Assembly (NCBI RefSeq): GCF_039555335.1
Contig: NC_092631.1
Location: forward strand, 9,237,701 to 9,301,700
Source: Amphiura filiformis
Taxonomy: Eukaryota; Echinodermata; Ophiuroidea; Amphilepidida; Amphiuridae
Direction of reading: 5' to 3'
DNA: 64,000 nt
This document shows, in pieces, positions 39,201 through 45,200 of this stretch; position 1 is the stretch's first letter; every line of letters starts with the position of its first letter. The notes under the pieces were generated by a model that saw only the letters and a list, made by a program, of their open reading frames with translations, searched no databases and had not been told where the DNA came from. The position numbers and the translations under genes were made by a program.

Positions 39201-42200
39201 AAAGAGGCCTGAAACAACATCACTTTTGAAAAACGTACATAACTCAATAACAACAATAAATCAAGCAAGTTGTCAAAGTATTTGATTTGTATAATGAACT
39301 TTTGCAAACCATCAAAGTGGTATTTTTCAATAATATATTGATTTAGACAATGAAAATGGATTTTTTGTCTGCTTCGACCAACAATACCTCATCTACCATT
39401 AATTTAAGTAACCATAGCAAAAAGATTAAGTTTAATTATTGATCTTATATTTTAATTTGATTGACAGCCATACTGCACTATTAATAAAAAAAATCACAAC
39501 TTGTTTGATATATAAACAGTGTGTTTGTGTGTTTGATTTTGAGTGAATTCTGTAACTGGTAATTTTGGCCTGGGTCTTAAGGGAACTGGAATGAGCGTTT
39601 TGAGCGTTTCGACAGCATTTTTTGTGGGACATGAGAGCACATCAGACCTATCGAATTGCATTCTGGATACGAAGAATGTCTTTCTGATATCAAATAATTT
39701 TCATTTATGAAATTCACGATATAATACAAATTTTATGACAAATTATTAAAATTTGATATTTTTCACATTTTGGAGATATAACAGTCCTCGAAGTAAATTT
39801 TATAAATTTAATGATAAAGTCTTAAAGTGTATGTAGCTGGGAGGAAAAGCCGACGATCAATTGAAAATTTTGACCTTTCATATTGAAGATATGGATTTTT
39901 TCCCAAAAGACCTAATTTTTTTGGTGTTTTGGGAAAAAATCCATATCTTCAATACGAAAGGTCAAAATTTTCAATTGATCGTCGGCTTTTCATCCCACCT
40001 ACATACACTTTAGGTAGAAATCATCAGATTTATAAAGTTTACTTCGAGTACTGTTAAATATCAAAAATATCAATTTTAATGATTTGCCATAAAATGTGTA
40101 TTACATTGCGAATTTCAAAAATCAAAATTATTTGATATCAGAAGGCCATTCTTCGTATTCAGAATGCAATTCGATATGTCTGATGTGCTCTAATGTCCCA
40201 CAATAAATACTGTGCAAAGGTTCATACCCCACCCCTTAAGTGACCATAGCAGTACCTAAACACGAACTTTTCCAATACAGTCTCTACACAAGGATTATAA
40301 CAAAGCTCAATGTTTCCAGGGTTTAAGGGGGTTCTACACCCCTGGCCAATTTTGTGCCTGTTTTTGCATTTTTCTCAAAAATTATAGCGAATTGGTGACA
40401 AGTAATATGTGTATATTATAGGGGCAAGGACTACAACTACTGCACTGGAAATTTTATTTCAGCACAGACAACAGTTGTGGAGGCGTACAGTCAAAAATGA
40501 GCTGAAACCAATATTTGATCAATAAATCAATAACTACTAGCCTTCAGTTGCTGAATTTTCAGTGCAGTAGTTGTAGTCCTTGCCCCTATAATATACAGAT
40601 CTTACTTGTCACCAATGCACTATAATTGTTTAAGAAAAATGTAAAAATAGGCACAAAATTGGCCTAAGTGATATATAGGCACGGTTTCGCTGGCCAGCGA
40701 AGCCCAAGACCCGTGGCAAGGTGTCGCCGACCGTGTGCTTGGCATGCGAGGGGTCTTGGGTTCGAATCTCACCCAGAGCAAACAACTTCTTTCTTTCTTT
40801 TCTCTCTTTAATCCTTCCTTCTTTCCCTTCCCGTCGCCGACAAGCCCTTAGGCCGTTAGGGTTAAGTTAACCATTTACGCCCATCAAAATCACTTCCCGT
40901 ATTAAGCCCAATATAAATGCGTGGTTAGCGTATTATGCATGATACCGAAATGTTCATTCACCTATCGTGTTTAGAATAATTTAAATGTGAAAATGGAAAT
41001 GCTTTAAAAAATAATGAGTGTACCCTTGAAAACATTTACTTACACACCTTTCGTTTTGTACGAAATGACTTCTTATATTTTATACCTTCGTACAATATTC
41101 ACTTTTAATTGAATATACGCCTGAAGGGATATGCAGGCGTTATTTACAATGAGCAGTGCTTAGATTGCTACCATGTATGAGCACAATGGGATATCTTGTG
41201 TAAAGTAAATCACAATAGCTAAGAATAGCAGTTTCAATCGGGGAGTTATTAAACATGTAAAATGTTCTGAGCTACCCATGTATCTTATGTTTTTCAATCA
41301 ATCAGTGTGATATACAGCAATTTTTTAAGTATCATCCTTTATAATATTAGATAAATTGACGTACAATATACTGCACTTAAAAAAAATAATAATAACAATA
41401 GCAATAACAACAAGCAGACCGCCTCACGTGTCTTACTCTATTTTCCACGGTTTGTATTACAAGGAGATCACTGGCTTGTGCGATGTCAAGATATGTGTAA
41501 AATCATGCTTGATGTGAGCGGTACTTTTATATGTTGACTCGTGAACAAAGAGCAAGGTGATGTTATGTGTGTGTGGTTAATAATTAACTAAAATATCATC
41601 ACATTTGATGTATAAATAAACTAGTAGACACATGATCAAAATGGTCAATAGTATAGCTATTTAATTTCATCACAAAACGCCACTTGCGATATATTATCAC
41701 AAAGGCGTTCAACTCCTTAACTGATCGTAGTGACTTTTTGGAAAAATGCTGATGTCCATTTCCAAATACCTCCTCCCACGATGGGTCAATGGGCAATATT
41801 ACCCTATATTGGCCCAAAAACATGCTTTTTCGGGCTAAAATTGAAGATGCACAGTATTTTAGTGGGGACGTCACCTCGCAAAAAGCATTATACAAATAAC
41901 TTTCTGAAAGTTAATCACTAGCACTTCTGCTCGTCTCAACATATTCAAGATGAAGATTGGTTGTGCGGATTTACAGTGATTCCGAGAGCATTTTAGTATA
42001 TGGCGCTATGTGTGTGGGGCTATTTAATTGCTACATGAATAGAACCAATGTTTTCTGACATCAATACACCTCATATAATAAAACGAAAGACCTAACAGTT
42101 CTAGCCCTTTTATATGAAACTTCATTTATATCTTCAATACGAAAGGTCAATTTTTCATATATTGGTCCGCTTTTCGTCCAGCTACATACACTTGAAGTTT

Positions 42201-45200
42201 GACTAAGCTAAGCAATTTCGACCGCGTGAATCGTTTTGATTTGCAACTTTTGAAAATGCACACACTTTCTCTTACTGATACCAATCTTTTTAGAGTGTTT
42301 GGTAGCAAATTTGGTATTAAGATTCTGCACACGACGATCAATCAAATTGTCATAAGCTGATCAGGTATTTGTGTAGGACTACAATCAAGGAATTTAATAG
42401 CTGGTACACCTTGACAATATGTTGGAACTCTTCATTGCCGCTCTGAGAGTTAAGTGAAATTAGTATAACTATGTTTGATGAGAAGTACATACCTTCTCCT
42501 TTCCTCTTCCCTCCCCCATTCCCCCTCAATCAATGTTGGGGAGACTGGAGAGCCCAATGGAAAAAGTGCTTTCATCAACATTGAACTGGGGGAAAGGGGT
42601 GGCGATTTACATTTAGTATGCCCGAGTGTACCATCATTAATTTCTTTGATTGTAGTTACATAAATGTGTTTATTTGAGGAGTTTATCATTAGATTAAGTT
42701 ACTTCGAGGACTTTTTAATTTAAAAAATGTCAATTTTTAATAATTAAAAATTTGTATTTTATCACAAAATCAGGAGGACATTCCTTGTATTCAGAATGCA
42801 AGTTTAGTATGTGTCATGTGCTCTCAGGTCCCACAAAAATAATGTTTATAAATCTCTCTTTTCATAGTTGATTCAGATAAAGTACAATAGAAATACATGT
42901 ATATACATGCATAACCTTTTAACCCATGATTTCATCAGATTCTGAGGTTATACATTTCTGAAACAAAAGGAGTAATTTGAGATAAGTTACGATTGAATCG
43001 GTGCTTTTGGCCTCTGTGCATGAGATATTTGACATTTGCCCTAATATACTCTCTACCTCCAGAACTTAGCACCCAATATGACAACTGTCTTTTTATTCCA
43101 ACTACTGAGAGGAACAATTTTAGGTATATTACAATATGATAGAACAAATACTTTTTCCCATTATGACCTTCGACCCATCATGGAAAGTATACGGGTATAT
43201 AACAACATTGAACCAATTCTAGTTTTATTATTTGAGGTAGCCTATGAATAAAGTCTATATGGTTACATTGGAGTACCAGCGCGACTCGCGATGTCTTTAC
43301 AGGCAAGAAAAATTTGCACGTGACCAGTCAATGTATATGTTTCAGATCAAAATATACAGGTTTTGACGCACGATGGTGCTCTTCACATAAGATTCAATCT
43401 CGAGTCGTGATATATATTTAGCAACTATTTTAAACTGTTGCAATTTGGTAGTTCACAGCATCTTGCGAATGGTAGTGAGTGTTGACAAAAATTACATTGA
43501 TCATTTCATAGCAAATGTGTAGAAGAAAGCAAATATCACAGATATACTTTTGTAGGTCCTGTGGTTCTTGAGTTATGTTATAAAGAGAGCTGAAACAACA
43601 ACACTTTTGTAAACATACACAACTCATTCACAACAATAAATCAATCAAAATAATATATTGATTAGCTAATGAAAATCGATTTTTTGGCTGCTTCGACCAA
43701 CAGTACCTTATTTTGTCCTGATACACAAGCAGGTCATGTTACCATATCTAAAATATATGATACTAACTAACAAAGGTGCAATAAACTGAATTTTGATTAT
43801 TTTTACAATTTTCCTAATTAGAAAATCGCTGAATGTGCAATTAAGTTTCACTTTTCATCTTCAATCAAAGTGTAATCAACCTTACCGATATATTGTGATA
43901 GGTCAACTAGTGTTGCTGAATTGAGGCAGTGTAATTTAAACGATGGTCCCATAATCAATTGGTAGAGTCATTTGGTAGTTATTTGCGCGTTAATATTTCT
44001 TTTAAGAAGATGATTTTAAAATGTATTATTAGTAATTCGCTAAATCAGGAAATCTGAAAGGATAATTGGTTTTAACATACCTTGCAAGTGATACGACCGA
44101 AAACAATAGTCACAGTTATTAATATATCGCTGCTTTCTTCGTACTATTTATTCATGCGAAAAAACAATTTTATTTTATTCCGACAGATTTTAATCGATGG
44201 GATTACTGACATTGCAAATGAAGTTTCTTTACCTTGATATACTGTAACTGCGATGTAGGGTCATTAGTTATTATTTCAGACGCTATAATCTCAATGTCTT
44301 TCGTTTCTATCGTCTTCCGAAATTCAGAAAGTACCTAAGAAGAAATATATTAGTGAAGTGAATAAATACACTTTAAAAATGCAAGTAAGAAGTAGCAAGA
44401 TGAATGCAGCATCATGTAAACAATTGTATTTTCCTTTTGTGAACAAAATTAACGGAAATCTTAATCCAGTCTCAACCATTGCAACGTATTCTTTGTCTGC
44501 TAAATTCTACTGATTGCGTTGTTCATAATAAATTGAATGCAAATCACATGACATGACAAGTTAATATGAAAATGTCGCCGTATGTAAGGCTCTATTCCCA
44601 AATAGTACATACATAGAAAACACATACATAGACATCTTTACAGTCTTTAAAAATGTATCATACATAACGTGTGTACGATTTTATACCTTTTCTACTATTA
44701 ACATAATCATGATAGTAGTACTCTACGCTATAGCGTTTATGTATTATATAGCTAACGTTCCATTGACTTACCAGGGCAAAGCTCTCGGCTCTTTGATCTA
44801 TGATTGCTACTTTTTTCCAACCCCACTTTTCCATGAAAGCTACTCGTAAGTCATTAATAACTATACCAGATAAACACGTACGAAAAAAGGTAGGATATAT
44901 TTCCTTCTGTGCCAGAGCTGGAGATTCAGCAGAGTAAGAAATCTGAGGCAGGAAATTTATTTAAAAAATAACAATCAGTATTCGGCGCGCGTAAATAAAA
45001 ATATACAACATTTCGCAACATATAATTGTAAATATGTTCACCAAACTCGAATAATGTAGACATATATTGGTATTAAATTTTGCCGTTCATCTGTTAAAAG
45101 TTCAAGGTAGAATTTATTTGATAGCAATAAACATCAATAATGTACCTGCAGAAGATTCCAGTGCGATATAACCTCTGCTACTGGTTCTGCTACATTTGAG

